Below, piece after piece: positions 51,306-60,174 of a stretch of DNA of 64,000 bases; position 1 is the stretch's first letter; every line of letters starts with the position of its first letter. A program made the position numbers and the translations under genes. The stretch comes from an uncultured Tateyamaria sp. (lineage in GTDB: Bacteria > Pseudomonadota > Alphaproteobacteria > Rhodobacterales > Rhodobacteraceae). The DNA is taken from the NCBI RefSeq assembly GCF_947488715.1, contig NZ_CANLAG010000002.1, forward strand, positions 434,001 to 498,000. The letters run 5' to 3'. The notes under the pieces were generated by a model, which saw only the letters and a list, made by a program, of their open reading frames with translations, was not told where the DNA came from and did no database searches.

Positions 51306-51898
51306 AGCCGGTGATTGATCTGGCCGTCGACACGTTGCGGGACCCGCAAGGGACCGCGCAGCGGATCATCGGTTGGCAATTGGACCGCGCGACGCTCTAC
51401 ACGGCGCTGTTTGCGGTGGCGGCAATCAATGCGATTTTTGCCGCGACGCCGCTGATCCTGTTTCCGGGTGCGCTGGACGATGCGACCCGTCAGGCGCTGC
51501 CGATCCTGTCGCTGCTGGAACGGCCCCTGATCCTGTTCTTTTTCATCGCCGGCGGTCTGGTGGTGATGGTGCAGGCGCTGTTCTGGGCCGGGCGTGCCAT
51601 GGGCGGGCACGGCGAGATGGCGGACATGCTGGTGCTGCTGGTGTGGCTTCAGGCCTTGCGGGCCACGGCGCAGATTGCCGTGATTGTGTTGAACCTTGCC
51701 GTGCCGACATTGGCGGGGCTTTTTGCGCTGTGTGTGGTGGTGGTGACGTTCTGGTTGCTGCTGCACTTTATCAGCGCGGCGTTGCGGTTTGGGTCACTGT
51801 TTCAGGCCTTTGGTCTGCTGGTGGCCGTTGTGGCCGGGCTGTTTTTGGGAATGATGCTGATCCTGACCCTGATGGGCGTGTCAGCCGGAGGACTTTAA
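51302..51898 (+). CDS. YIP1 family integral membrane protein 2
   Basis: A 198-residue protein: a cytoplasmic N-terminus (MKPVIDLAVDTLRDPQGTAQRII, in part) and five hydrophobic helices. The N-terminal D-P-x-x-A-R/Q-R-I pattern and helix layout are YIP1-like. With the preceding gene it makes a pair of related membrane proteins just before sufS. The stop is 1 nt before the sufS start. Confidence 0.82.
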   Translation: MKPVIDLAVDTLRDPQGTAQRIIGWQLDRATLYTALFAVAAINAIFAATPLILFPGALDDATRQALPILSLLERPLILFFFIAGGLVVMVQALFWAGRAMGGHGEMADMLVLLVWLQALRATAQIAVIVLNLAVPTLAGLFALCVVVVTFWLLLHFISAALRFGSLFQAFGLLVAVVAGLFLGMMLILTLMGVSAGGL

Positions 51899-51899
51899 G

Positions 51900-53120
51900 A
51901 TGTATGACGTTGACGCGATCCGCGCGGATTTCCCGATCCTGAGCCGTGAGGTGAACGGCAAGCCGCTGGTCTATCTGGACAACGGCGCCTCGGCGCAAAA
52001 GCCGCAGGTGGTGATCGACGCGATCACCCGCGCCTATGCGGAGGAATATGCCAACGTCCACCGGGGCCTGCATTTTCTGTCGAACCTCGCGACCGAGAAT
52101 TACGAGAGTGTCCGGGCCAAAATCGCGCGTTTTCTGAACGCCGGGTCCGAGGATGAGATCATCTTTAACTCTGGCACCACCGAGGGCATCAACATGGTGG
52201 CCTATGGCTGGGCGATGCCGCGTCTTGAAGCGGGCGACGAGATCGTGCTGTCGGTGATGGAGCACCACGCCAACATCGTGCCCTGGCATTTCCTGCGCGA
52301 GCGGCAGGGCGTGGTGATCAAGTGGGTCGATGTCGATGCCACGGGCGCGCTGGACCCGCAGCGGGTCATCGACGCTATTGGGCCACGGACCAAACTGGTG
52401 GCCGTCACCCATATGTCCAACGTCCTGGGCACCAAGGTCGACGTCAAGGCGATCTGTGAAGGCGCGCATGCCAAGGGTGCCGCCGTGCTGGTCGATGGCA
52501 GTCAGGCGGCGGTGCACATGCCCGTCGACGTGCAGGACATCGGCGCGGATTTCTATGCGATCACGGGGCACAAGCTCTACGGTCCGTCGAGTTCCGGCGC
52601 GATCTACGTCAAGGCCGAGCGGATGGCAGAGATGCGTCCGTTCATCGGTGGCGGCGACATGATCAAGGAAGTCGCCAAGGACGGGATCATCTACAACGAC
52701 GGCCCGATGAAGTTCGAGGCGGGCACGCCGGGCATCGTGCAGATGATCGGGCTGGGTGTCGCGCTGGACTACATGATGGGTCACGGGATGGAGGCGATTG
52801 CCGCGCATGAAGACGCGCTGCGCGACTACACCGTGGATCGTCTGGGCGGGCTGAACTGGTTGCAGGTGCAGGGTACGACGGCGGACAAAGGCGCGATCTT
52901 TTCCTTTACGCTGGACGGTGCGGGACATGCGCATGACATCTCGACCATCCTCGACAAGAAGGGCGTGGCGGTGCGGGCGGGGCAACACTGTACCGGGCCG
53001 CTGATGGAACACATGGGGCTGAACGCCACGTGTCGCGCGTCGTTTGCGATGTACAACACCACTGCCGAGGTCGACGCTTTGGTCGATGCGCTGGAGCTGG
53101 CGCACGATCTGTTTGCCTGA
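51900..53120 (+). CDS. sufS: Cysteine desulfurase SufS (class II)
   Basis: A 406-residue desulfurase that feeds sulfur to SufBCD. The PLP lysine is in ITGHKLYGPSSSG and the catalytic cysteine in RAGQHCTGPLMEHMG, the SufS-type short loop; the N-terminus VNGKPLVYLDNGASAQKP is characteristic. No sufE or sufU is seen; a partner may be encoded elsewhere. It is the last recognisable gene of the operon and a palindromic hairpin follows its stop. Confidence 0.96.
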   Translation: MYDVDAIRADFPILSREVNGKPLVYLDNGASAQKPQVVIDAITRAYAEEYANVHRGLHFLSNLATENYESVRAKIARFLNAGSEDEIIFNSGTTEGINMVAYGWAMPRLEAGDEIVLSVMEHHANIVPWHFLRERQGVVIKWVDVDATGALDPQRVIDAIGPRTKLVAVTHMSNVLGTKVDVKAICEGAHAKGAAVLVDGSQAAVHMPVDVQDIGADFYAITGHKLYGPSSSGAIYVKAERMAEMRPFIGGGDMIKEVAKDGIIYNDGPMKFEAGTPGIVQMIGLGVALDYMMGHGMEAIAAHEDALRDYTVDRLGGLNWLQVQGTTADKGAIFSFTLDGAGHAHDISTILDKKGVAVRAGQHCTGPLMEHMGLNATCRASFAMYNTTAEVDALVDALELAHDLFA

Positions 53121-53121
53121 T

Positions 53122-53139
53122 CTGTCCCCGCGGGGACAG
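53122..53139 (+). terminator. Perfect palindrome directly after sufS, candidate end of the suf operon
   Basis: CTGTCCCCGCGGGGACAG starts 1 nt after the stop codon. As RNA it gives a 7-bp stem with a CGCG loop, but no T-tract follows, so termination may be weak or rho-dependent. The remaining gap to 53366 holds no gene I can support. Confidence 0.45.
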
Positions 53140-53366
53140 GGTGCGCGGGACGGTCACGCGATCTCAATCGATCTGTGAAACACGCCTGAAAACAGGGGCT
53201 TGACCGGCGCACGCCGGTGAAGCCACTTGTTAACCGCACGCGTCCTATGCTGGTCGCCAACGGGGCGCGGTCACGAAAAAGTGAGCAAAGCCCTAAAATC
53301 GCCACAAATTTTTCGGACACGCTGGGCCGTCTGTTTCCCAGTTTGCCTCATGTTGCGTGTTTTCCG

Positions 53367-56063
53367 ATGACCTCACCCTTTCCCCAAGACCCTGATCCGC
53401 AAATCCGTCTGACCGACGCCCGTTACGACGATGGCGTCAGTGAGGTGTTCAGCGGTGCGGCCGATCCATTGACGGTCTCGCAGACCGTGTTCGATCAAGA
53501 CGGCGACACGCCCAACAGCGCGGGCCTGTCCACGCTGTTCACCACCTGGGGGCAGTTTCTGGATCACGATCTGGTCCTGACGCTGGAGGGCGAGGACGCG
53601 GGCACTTTGCCGGTCAACGGCCTGCCGCATGACATCCACAGGTCCGAGTTTGCCGATGGCACTGGGGTGGATGGCCCCCGGATGCCCACCAACGCAGTCA
53701 CGTGGCAGGTGGATGCCAGCAATGTCTATGGGTCGACCGAGGCGCGCGAGGCCGACCTGCGGGCCTTTGACGGGGGCCGGATGCGGGTCACCGAAGATGC
53801 CAGTTCGGCCCGCGACCTGTTGCCTGACGCAACGCCGTTCACCGAGATGGCGGGCGACATTTTTTCCAGTGACCCCGTGTTTCTGGCCGGGGATGTGCGG
53901 GCCAATGAAAACCCCAACCTGTTGTCGCTGCACACGTTGTTTGTGCGCGAACACAACCATTGGGCCGACCGGTTGGCCGAAACCCATCCTGGCTGGGATG
54001 ACCAGCAGTTGTTTGATGGCGCACGGCAGATTGTTGAATATGAAATCCAGTCGATCACTTATGACGAGTGGTTGCCGCATCTGGTCGGAGACGCGGTAGG
54101 CCCCGACACGGGCCATGACCCGGATGTGAGTGGTCAGATGTCGGTGGAGTTTTCCACCGCCGCGTTCCGGTTTGGACACACGTTGGTGTCGTCCAATATC
54201 GACCGCGTCGACGATCAGGGCGAGGATGCCGGGTCGATGGGGTTGATGGAAAGCTTCTTTAACCACAGCCCGGTCGAAGAGGGTGGGATCGACGCAATCC
54301 TGCGGGGGCAGTTGACCGCGCGCGCGCAGGAACTGGACGCGCAGATTGTGGATGATCTGAACTTCTTCCTTGAAACGCCTGCGGGTGTGTCGGGGTTCTC
54401 GCTTGCGGCGTTGAACATGGGCCGGGGGCTGGATCACGGGTTGCAAAGCTATATCGAGACGCGCGCGGCGCTGTTGGGGGATATTGATCCTGCAACGCTT
54501 GATCCGGCGGATTTCAGCGTGATTACGTCCGACCCTGACACGGCGGCGCGCTTGGCTGCGGCCTTTGACGATGTGTTTCAGGTGGATTTGTGGACCGGCG
54601 GTCTGGCCGAGGATCAGGTGGCGGGGACGCAGTTGGGCCCGTTGTTCACGCATATCGTGGCGGATCAGTTTGCGCGCACACGTGCGGCGGACGAGGGGTT
54701 TGGGCAATTGGACCCGGCCCTGGGTGCGGATATCATTGCCGAGGTGCAGGCGAGCCGGTTTGCCGACATCATCACCCGCACGACCGATGTGGATATGGTG
54801 CAGGGGGACGTGTTTGTCGCCGCGGCGCGCGATCTGGAGGTGGCGGATGCGCCCGAAGGCACGGCGGGCGATGATGCCCTTGAGTTGGCCGCGCAGGACA
54901 TTGCGGGATCAGTGCGAACGGGGGACGGGGCAGACACGCTCGCGTTGACCGGTGGCACGCAGGTGGGCGGCGATGTGTATATGGGGCGCGGCAATGACCA
55001 AGTGGCGCAGTCCAGCGGTGACGTGGCAGGCGATGTGCGTCTGGGCGACGGTGCAGACCGTTTTGATCTGAGCGGTACCGGTGAGGTGCAGGGCCAGGTC
55101 AGCGGCGGGCAGGGGGACGACACGCTGTCCCTGAGTGATATGGCGCGGGTGCGCGGCGATCTGAAGGGCGATGCGGGCGACGATCTGGTGCAGTTGCGCG
55201 ACCGGGCCGAGGTGGGCGGTGCGCTGCGCACGAGCCTTGGGGACGACACGATTGAGTTGGGTGCGCGCACAGTTGTGCAAGGTGTGGTGCATGCGGGGGC
55301 GGGTGATGACGTGCTGCGTCTGGATGCGGGCGCGCAGATGGCCACGCTCGACGGTGGTGCGGGTGATGACAGCCTGACCGTAACAGGCGCGCACCGCATT
55401 GAATGGGACGACGGTGATCCCGCCACGGGCGCGGGCCGGATTGTGTACCTCAATGCCGATGGCAGCGAGACGGGCGAAGTTGTGCCATTCCGCAACATCG
55501 AAGCGGTGACCTGTTTCACCCCCGGCACGCGGATCATTGCGCAGCGGGGCAAGGTGGATATTGCAACGGTGCGCGTCGGTGATCTGGTCTGGACCCTGGA
55601 TCGGGGGTTGCAGCCGGTGCGCTGGATCGGGCGCACCACGGTTCCGGCGCAGGGTGCGTTGGCGCCGGTGCGCATTGCGCGGGACACGCTGGGCAATGGG
55701 CGTGATCTGTGGGTGTCGCCGCAGCACCGGATGTTGCTCGCCGATTGGCGTGCGCAGGTCTATTGCGCGGCGGATGCGGTGCTGGCCCCGGCCAAGGGGT
55801 TGGTGAACGACGGCAACATTCGCGTGATGCCGGGCGGTGTGGTGACGTACATCCATATCGCCTTTGACGCCCATGAGATCGTGTTTGCCGAAGGGATCGC
55901 GTCAGAGAGCCTGCACACCGGGCCGGACGCCTTGCGGGCCATGGATCCGGCGGCGCGGGCCGAGTTGCTGGCGTTGTTTCCAGAGCTGGCGCAGCCGGGA
56001 GGCGGAGCGGACACCGCGCGGCCCGTTGTGACGGTGCGTGAGGCGCGGGCGGTTTTTGGTTAG
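53367..56063 (+). CDS. Large protein: animal-type haem peroxidase, Gly/Asp-rich repeats, C-terminal Hint domain
   Basis: An 898-residue multi-domain protein. Residues about 10-530 are an animal-type haem peroxidase with the distal motif TWGQFLDHDLVLT, VDASNVYGSTEAREADLR, LHTLFVREHNHWADRL and proximal FRFGHTLV. Residues about 560-700 are repeats of a G-D/G-x-D pattern (GDGADTL, GRGNDQV, GAGDDVL) like a calcium-binding or beta-helical stalk. Residues 716-898 are a Hint domain starting CFTPGTRI with SPQHRMLL later, which can self-cleave. No signal peptide is seen; export by a type I system is likely. The start is uncertain: ATG 53367 lacks a clear ribosome site, and an in-frame start at 53217 would add 50 residues. 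Confidence 0.87.
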   Translation: MTSPFPQDPDPQIRLTDARYDDGVSEVFSGAADPLTVSQTVFDQDGDTPNSAGLSTLFTTWGQFLDHDLVLTLEGEDAGTLPVNGLPHDIHRSEFADGTGVDGPRMPTNAVTWQVDASNVYGSTEAREADLRAFDGGRMRVTEDASSARDLLPDATPFTEMAGDIFSSDPVFLAGDVRANENPNLLSLHTLFVREHNHWADRLAETHPGWDDQQLFDGARQIVEYEIQSITYDEWLPHLVGDAVGPDTGHDPDVSGQMSVEFSTAAFRFGHTLVSSNIDRVDDQGEDAGSMGLMESFFNHSPVEEGGIDAILRGQLTARAQELDAQIVDDLNFFLETPAGVSGFSLAALNMGRGLDHGLQSYIETRAALLGDIDPATLDPADFSVITSDPDTAARLAAAFDDVFQVDLWTGGLAEDQVAGTQLGPLFTHIVADQFARTRAADEGFGQLDPALGADIIAEVQASRFADIITRTTDVDMVQGDVFVAAARDLEVADAPEGTAGDDALELAAQDIAGSVRTGDGADTLALTGGTQVGGDVYMGRGNDQVAQSSGDVAGDVRLGDGADRFDLSGTGEVQGQVSGGQGDDTLSLSDMARVRGDLKGDAGDDLVQLRDRAEVGGALRTSLGDDTIELGARTVVQGVVHAGAGDDVLRLDAGAQMATLDGGAGDDSLTVTGAHRIEWDDGDPATGAGRIVYLNADGSETGEVVPFRNIEAVTCFTPGTRIIAQRGKVDIATVRVGDLVWTLDRGLQPVRWIGRTTVPAQGALAPVRIARDTLGNGRDLWVSPQHRMLLADWRAQVYCAADAVLAPAKGLVNDGNIRVMPGGVVTYIHIAFDAHEIVFAEGIASESLHTGPDALRAMDPAARAELLALFPELAQPGGGADTARPVVTVREARAVFG

Positions 56064-56114
56064 TCGATTGACGTTTGACGGTTGGTGTTGCCCGGCCAGT
56101 GGCCGCGCGGTTGG

Positions 56115-56966
56115 TCAGCAAACGCTTTTGTATGCCGCCAGCATGTGATCCAGCACTTCGTTTGGGTCGCGCTTCCACCAGTTGTTGGCCGAGAACACCT
56201 CGACCTCGCAGGGACCGGCATAGCCCGTGGCCTCGACAGCGGCGCGGATGGCGCGCAGGTCTGCGACGCCGTCGCCCATCATACCCCGGTCGAGCAGCAT
56301 GTCGCGCGTTTCTTCCAGCCAGTCACACAGGTGATAGCCCAGAACGCGCCCGGTTCCGTGGGTTGCAAGCGTTTCGGCGAGGGTTGTGTCCCACCATACG
56401 TGATAGACATCGATGGCCACGCCCACATTGGCTTGCCCCGTCATGTCGGCCACGCGCAGGGCGTCTGATGCGGTCATCAGCACGGTGCGATTGCCGCCAA
56501 ACATCGGGTTGAGCGGTTCGAGCGCCAGCGACACGCCGTATTGTGCCGCATAGTCCGCCAGTTGGGCGGTGCGCTCGGCCAGTATCTTTTGGCTGTCCAG
56601 AACGCCTTTGGTGCCGGGTTCCGTGCCGCCGGTGACGATGGTCAGCACCTTGGTGCCCAAGGCGGCGGCCATGTCGACCGAGGCGCGGGCGTCATCGCTG
56701 AGCGGTTTGGGCATGTCGGAGCCGACGAGGAACGGGGTGCGGCACAGCCCGACGACCTCCATCCCCGACGCGCGCACGCGTTCGCCGATCTGAACCGCAC
56801 GGTCGCCGATTTCGCGGCGCCAGAACACGATCCCCGCCATGCCGCGCGCGGCGCAGGCGTCTATGACCTGTTCGGTGGACCAGCCCGCGCCGTGACCGGG
56901 CAGGTTGTGGCCCAGCGTCGCCGTGTTCAGCGCGCAGGTCGTGTGGTCGTTTGAGAAGTCACGCAA
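56115..56966 (-). CDS. Sugar phosphate isomerase/epimerase family protein
   Basis: A 283-residue TIM-barrel enzyme of the AP-endonuclease-2-like superfamily. Metal and substrate positions: GIVFWRREIGD, VTGGTEPGTKG, LEPLNPMFGGNRT, VAIDVYHVWWDTTL and GYAGPCEVEVFSANNWWKRDPNE. Members isomerise or epimerise sugars or inositol-type intermediates; which one is unknown. It starts at TTG 56966, overlapping the DUF993 gene by 8 nt, and is the last gene of its operon. Confidence 0.85.
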   Translation of the reverse strand: MRDFSNDHTTCALNTATLGHNLPGHGAGWSTEQVIDACAARGMAGIVFWRREIGDRAVQIGERVRASGMEVVGLCRTPFLVGSDMPKPLSDDARASVDMAAALGTKVLTIVTGGTEPGTKGVLDSQKILAERTAQLADYAAQYGVSLALEPLNPMFGGNRTVLMTASDALRVADMTGQANVGVAIDVYHVWWDTTLAETLATHGTGRVLGYHLCDWLEETRDMLLDRGMMGDGVADLRAIRAAVEATGYAGPCEVEVFSANNWWKRDPNEVLDHMLAAYKSVC

Positions 56967-58110
56967 CGCCGTACACCGCCAAGAGCCGCCGCATGCGTTG
57001 CACAGCCATGTCCGGGTCGCTCAGCAGACCGCATTGATCCGCGTGCTGGAACACTTGCGTGAAATAGGGCAGGGGCCGCATGGCCTGCGCGCCGTTCAGC
57101 ATCACGAAATGGTCCTGATGCCCGTTCAGCCACGCCAGAAACACCACGCCGGTCTTGTAGTATTGCGTGGGCGCGCCAAAGATCAGGCGCGCCAGTGGCA
57201 CCGTCGGGTCCAGCGTCGCGTGGAAACCCGCGACGTCGCCCTGACCCAACTGTCCCATCGCCTTGCCAACTGCCACAGCCAGCGGATCGAAGATGCCCAG
57301 AAGCGCGTGGGAATAGACCTGGTCATCACCGGCGATCAGTTCGGGATAGTTGAAGTCGTCGCCGGTATACATCTTGACCGATGCAGGCAGGCGGCGGCGC
57401 ATCTGGATTTCCTTGTCCTTGTCCAGAAGCGATATCTTGATCCCGTCCACCTTGGCCTCGTTTTCGGCGATAACGTCGAGCGCGGTTTCCAGCCCCTGTT
57501 CAAAGCTGTTGGCGCCCCAGTACCCGGCGAGGGCGGGGTCAAACATCTGGCCCAGCCAGTGCAGGATCACCGGTTGGTCGCAGGCCGCCAGCACGTCGCG
57601 ATAGACGGAAATGTAGTCATCTGGTGAGGTCGCCACGCGCACCAGCGCGCGGGAAGCCATCAGGATCAGGCGGCCACCGACCTTTTGAATGGCCTCGACC
57701 TGTTCGACATAGGCCCGGCGCACGTCGTCGAGGGTGCGCGCCTCTGCGGGGTCAAGGTGATCGGTGCCGCAGCCGTTGAACACCAGCGCGTCCGGCACTT
57801 CGGCCCTCGTGCGGGTGATCAGGTCCAGCGCGCCGGGCCAGTCGAGCCCCATGCCGCGTTGCGCGGTGTCCATCGCCTCGGCGATGCCCAAACCCAGATC
57901 GGTCAGGTGCCGCCGGAACGCCATGGTGCTGTCCCAGTCGACCGCCGCTTTGCCCGACGGGTCGGACGGGGTGAACGGGTCGGCCACGACGTGTGCGGCA
58001 GAAAACACCACGCGCGCGGGGTCAGCCCCCATTGGGGTCGCGGGAATCGGTGTGCCTGTCAGCCTATAGTCGGACAGGTGGCCCGTGGGGTCGGGGAGCG
58101 CAATCTTCAT
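56959..58110 (-). CDS. DUF993 family protein (DHDPS-like aldolase fold)
   Basis: A 383-residue protein of the DUF993 group, related to dihydrodipicolinate synthase/N-acetylneuraminate lyase aldolases. The start MKIALPDPTGHLSDYRLTG, the strand GRLILMASRALVRVATSPDDYISVYRD (in part) and a lysine in VDGIKISLLDKDKEIQMR, plausible as the Schiff-base residue, are seen. Function is not established, but the family is usually linked with sugar or sugar-acid breakdown genes. It lies 12 nt downstream of the SDR gene. Confidence 0.85.
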   Translation of the reverse strand: MKIALPDPTGHLSDYRLTGTPIPATPMGADPARVVFSAAHVVADPFTPSDPSGKAAVDWDSTMAFRRHLTDLGLGIAEAMDTAQRGMGLDWPGALDLITRTRAEVPDALVFNGCGTDHLDPAEARTLDDVRRAYVEQVEAIQKVGGRLILMASRALVRVATSPDDYISVYRDVLAACDQPVILHWLGQMFDPALAGYWGANSFEQGLETALDVIAENEAKVDGIKISLLDKDKEIQMRRRLPASVKMYTGDDFNYPELIAGDDQVYSHALLGIFDPLAVAVGKAMGQLGQGDVAGFHATLDPTVPLARLIFGAPTQYYKTGVVFLAWLNGHQDHFVMLNGAQAMRPLPYFTQVFQHADQCGLLSDPDMAVQRMRRLLAVYGVA

Positions 58111-58122
58111 TCTTCGGTCCTT

Positions 58123-58893
58123 TTAAAACCGGGGCACAAGCATGCCGGCATCTGCCGCGATCACCTGGCCTGTTGTGTAGGGCAGGTGGCCTGCGGCCAG
58201 TGACGCGACGATTGTGCCGATCTCTTGGGGTTGGCCCACGCGCGGGATCAGGGTCAGCCCGTCCTTGGCACGTTCGGCGTATTGGGCAATCACGGGGGCG
58301 GTCATGTCCGTGGCGATCAGGCCGGGGCGCACGTCGTAGACGGCGATGTTCTCTGGCCCCAGGCGCACGGCCCATGTCTGGCTGACCATCGCGGCGGCGG
58401 CCTTGGATGCGCAATATTCGGCCCGTGGCACCGCCACGGCCGCCGCGTTGGATGAGGTGATGTTGACGATAGCATGGAACAGTGCGGCGTCCCGGTCGCG
58501 TGCCAGCAGACGTTTGGCAAAGGCCTGTGTCAAAAAGAACATGGCCTTGCTGTTGACCTCGAGGCAGCGATCCCAACTGTCGGTTTGCACGTCGAGCGGA
58601 TCGCCGCGGCGCATGACGCCCACGCCCGCATTGTTGACCAGCGTTGTGAGCGGGCCAAGCACGTCCTCTATGGCGGCGAGGTGTGTGTCGTGGGCTGCGA
58701 GGTCGGTCACATCAAAGGGGGCCGCAACAGCATCGCCCCCGGCCGCTTGCACCGTTTGGACGGCGGCGGCGAGGTCGGCGTCGTCATCGGGGCCGTTCAC
58801 CGCCACGGCAAAACCCGCGCGGGCCAATGCCTCGGCGGTGGCCAGACCGATGCCCCGGCTTGATCCGGTGACCAGTGCGACCGGGCGGGTCAT
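58123..58893 (-). CDS. Short-chain dehydrogenase/reductase
   Basis: A 256-residue classical SDR. NAD(P) site VTGSSRGIGLATAEALA (TGxxxGIG), NNAGVG, catalytic Ser in NITSSNAAAV, and Tyr-x3-Lys in AEYCASKAA are present. It resembles 3-ketoacyl-ACP reductases, but in this cluster it probably oxidises a sugar or sugar-acid intermediate. Its start overlaps the acyl-CoA dehydrogenase stop by 4 nt. Confidence 0.88.
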   Translation of the reverse strand: MTRPVALVTGSSRGIGLATAEALARAGFAVAVNGPDDDADLAAAVQTVQAAGGDAVAAPFDVTDLAAHDTHLAAIEDVLGPLTTLVNNAGVGVMRRGDPLDVQTDSWDRCLEVNSKAMFFLTQAFAKRLLARDRDAALFHAIVNITSSNAAAVAVPRAEYCASKAAAAMVSQTWAVRLGPENIAVYDVRPGLIATDMTAPVIAQYAERAKDGLTLIPRVGQPQEIGTIVASLAAGHLPYTTGQVIAADAGMLVPRF

Positions 58894-60035
58894 GCAGCGG
58901 CGCCGTGTTTGATCAGTTCGCGCGCGATGATCATGCGCTGGATCTGGTTGGTGCCTTCGTAGATCTGGGTGATCTTGGCGTCACGGTAGAGGCGCTCAAC
59001 CTCGAAGCCGCGAATGTATCCCGAGCCGCCAAAGACCTGAACGGCGTCGGCAGACCTGGCCACGGCCATGTCCCCGGAAAAGCATTTGGCGATCGAGCAG
59101 GCCTTGGTCGCGTTCTCGCCCCGGTCGATTTTGGAGGCTGCGGAATGCACGAGCAGGCGCGCGGCCTCGATGTCCTTGGCCATGTCGGCGAGCAGCCATT
59201 GCACGCCCTGGAATTCGGCGATCTGTTGTTTGAACTGTTTGCGTTGCTGGGCGTAGTCCAGTGCCGCCTCGAGCCCGGCCTGACCGATGCCCACGGCCAG
59301 TGCGGCGATGCCCACGCGGCCCTTGTCGAGGACGGACATCATCATGTGAAACCCGCGCCCCTCGGTGCCCAGAAGCGCGTCGGCGGGCAGGCGCACGTCG
59401 TTGAAGTTCAGCGCGCCCACCTGGCTCGCGCGTTGGCCCATCTTGTGTTCCTTGGGGCCGCGTTCGATCCCGTCCGCATGGAGGTCGACGATAAAGATCG
59501 ACATGCCCCGGTTGCCCGCATCCCGGTCGGTGCGGGCCAGGACAAAGGCGATGTCGGCCACGGGTGCGTTGTGGATCCAGATCTTGCCACCGTTGAGCAC
59601 CCAGCCATCGCCGTCACGCACCGCCTCGGTGCGGATGCCCGACACGTCCGTGCCCGCCTCTGGTTCGGTGATGCAGTAGGCGACGAGGGTTTTGGCCTGC
59701 ATGATGTCGGACAGGTATGCGGCGCGTTGGGCCTCGGTGCCGTGGCGCACGAGCAGGGTCGAAATCAGTTCGATCAATCCGCATTGGTCGGCAACCGAGG
59801 CGTAGCCACGGCTGAGTTCTTCCATCACCAGCGCATATGTCACGGTGTCAAAGCCCGGTCCGCCCATGTCCTCTGGCACGCCAATGCCGAACAGGCCAAG
59901 CGCGCCCATCTCGGTATAGAGATCGCGTGGAAAGCGTTCTTCGTGGTCCAGCGCCTCGGCCATGGGCCGGATGGTTTGTGTCGCAAAATCGCGCGCCATG
60001 TCGCGGACCTGGATTTGAATATCTGACAGGTGCAT
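58890..60035 (-). CDS. Acyl-CoA dehydrogenase
   Basis: A 381-residue FAD-dependent acyl-CoA dehydrogenase. AYCITEPEAGTDVSGIRT, IWIHNAPVADIAFV, the ETF-contact region and the final YIRGFEVERLYRDAKITQIYEGTNQIQRMIIAR match the family; the YEGT motif with the catalytic Glu is intact. Substrate chain type is unknown. It is the first gene of the minus-strand operon (acyl-CoA dehydrogenase, SDR, DUF993, isomerase), and its promoter region carries a GTAAC-N6-GTTAC operator just upstream. Confidence 0.92.
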   Translation of the reverse strand: MHLSDIQIQVRDMARDFATQTIRPMAEALDHEERFPRDLYTEMGALGLFGIGVPEDMGGPGFDTVTYALVMEELSRGYASVADQCGLIELISTLLVRHGTEAQRAAYLSDIMQAKTLVAYCITEPEAGTDVSGIRTEAVRDGDGWVLNGGKIWIHNAPVADIAFVLARTDRDAGNRGMSIFIVDLHADGIERGPKEHKMGQRASQVGALNFNDVRLPADALLGTEGRGFHMMMSVLDKGRVGIAALAVGIGQAGLEAALDYAQQRKQFKQQIAEFQGVQWLLADMAKDIEAARLLVHSAASKIDRGENATKACSIAKCFSGDMAVARSADAVQVFGGSGYIRGFEVERLYRDAKITQIYEGTNQIQRMIIARELIKHGAAA

Positions 60036-60048
60036 CTGTGATTCCGTT

Positions 60049-60064
60049 GTAACTGTTTAGTTAC
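60049..60064. promoter_or_regulatory. Operator 1 in the divergent promoter region
   Basis: GTAACTGTTTAGTTAC, a 16-bp inverted repeat with arms GTAAC/GTTAC and a 6-nt spacer, 14 nt before the acyl-CoA dehydrogenase start. Read on the other strand it matches operator 2 at 14 of 16 positions. Confidence 0.75.
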
Positions 60065-60143
60065 TTTAGGCGGGGCGCGCGCGGATCGTCAACCACCCAG
60101 TGCGGTGGAAAATGCTTGCCAGAGGGGCGGGATTACGAAATAA

Positions 60144-60159
60144 GTAACCAAATAGTTAC
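60144..60159. promoter_or_regulatory. Operator 2 in the divergent promoter region
   Basis: GTAACCAAATAGTTAC, 16 bp, same arms and spacer as operator 1, 15 nt before the aldo/keto reductase start. A partly matching third site (ATTACGAAATAAGTAAC) overlaps it on the left. The 139-nt gap thus has one operator near each gene start. Confidence 0.75.
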
Positions 60160-60174
60160 GTGCGGAGGACTGCT

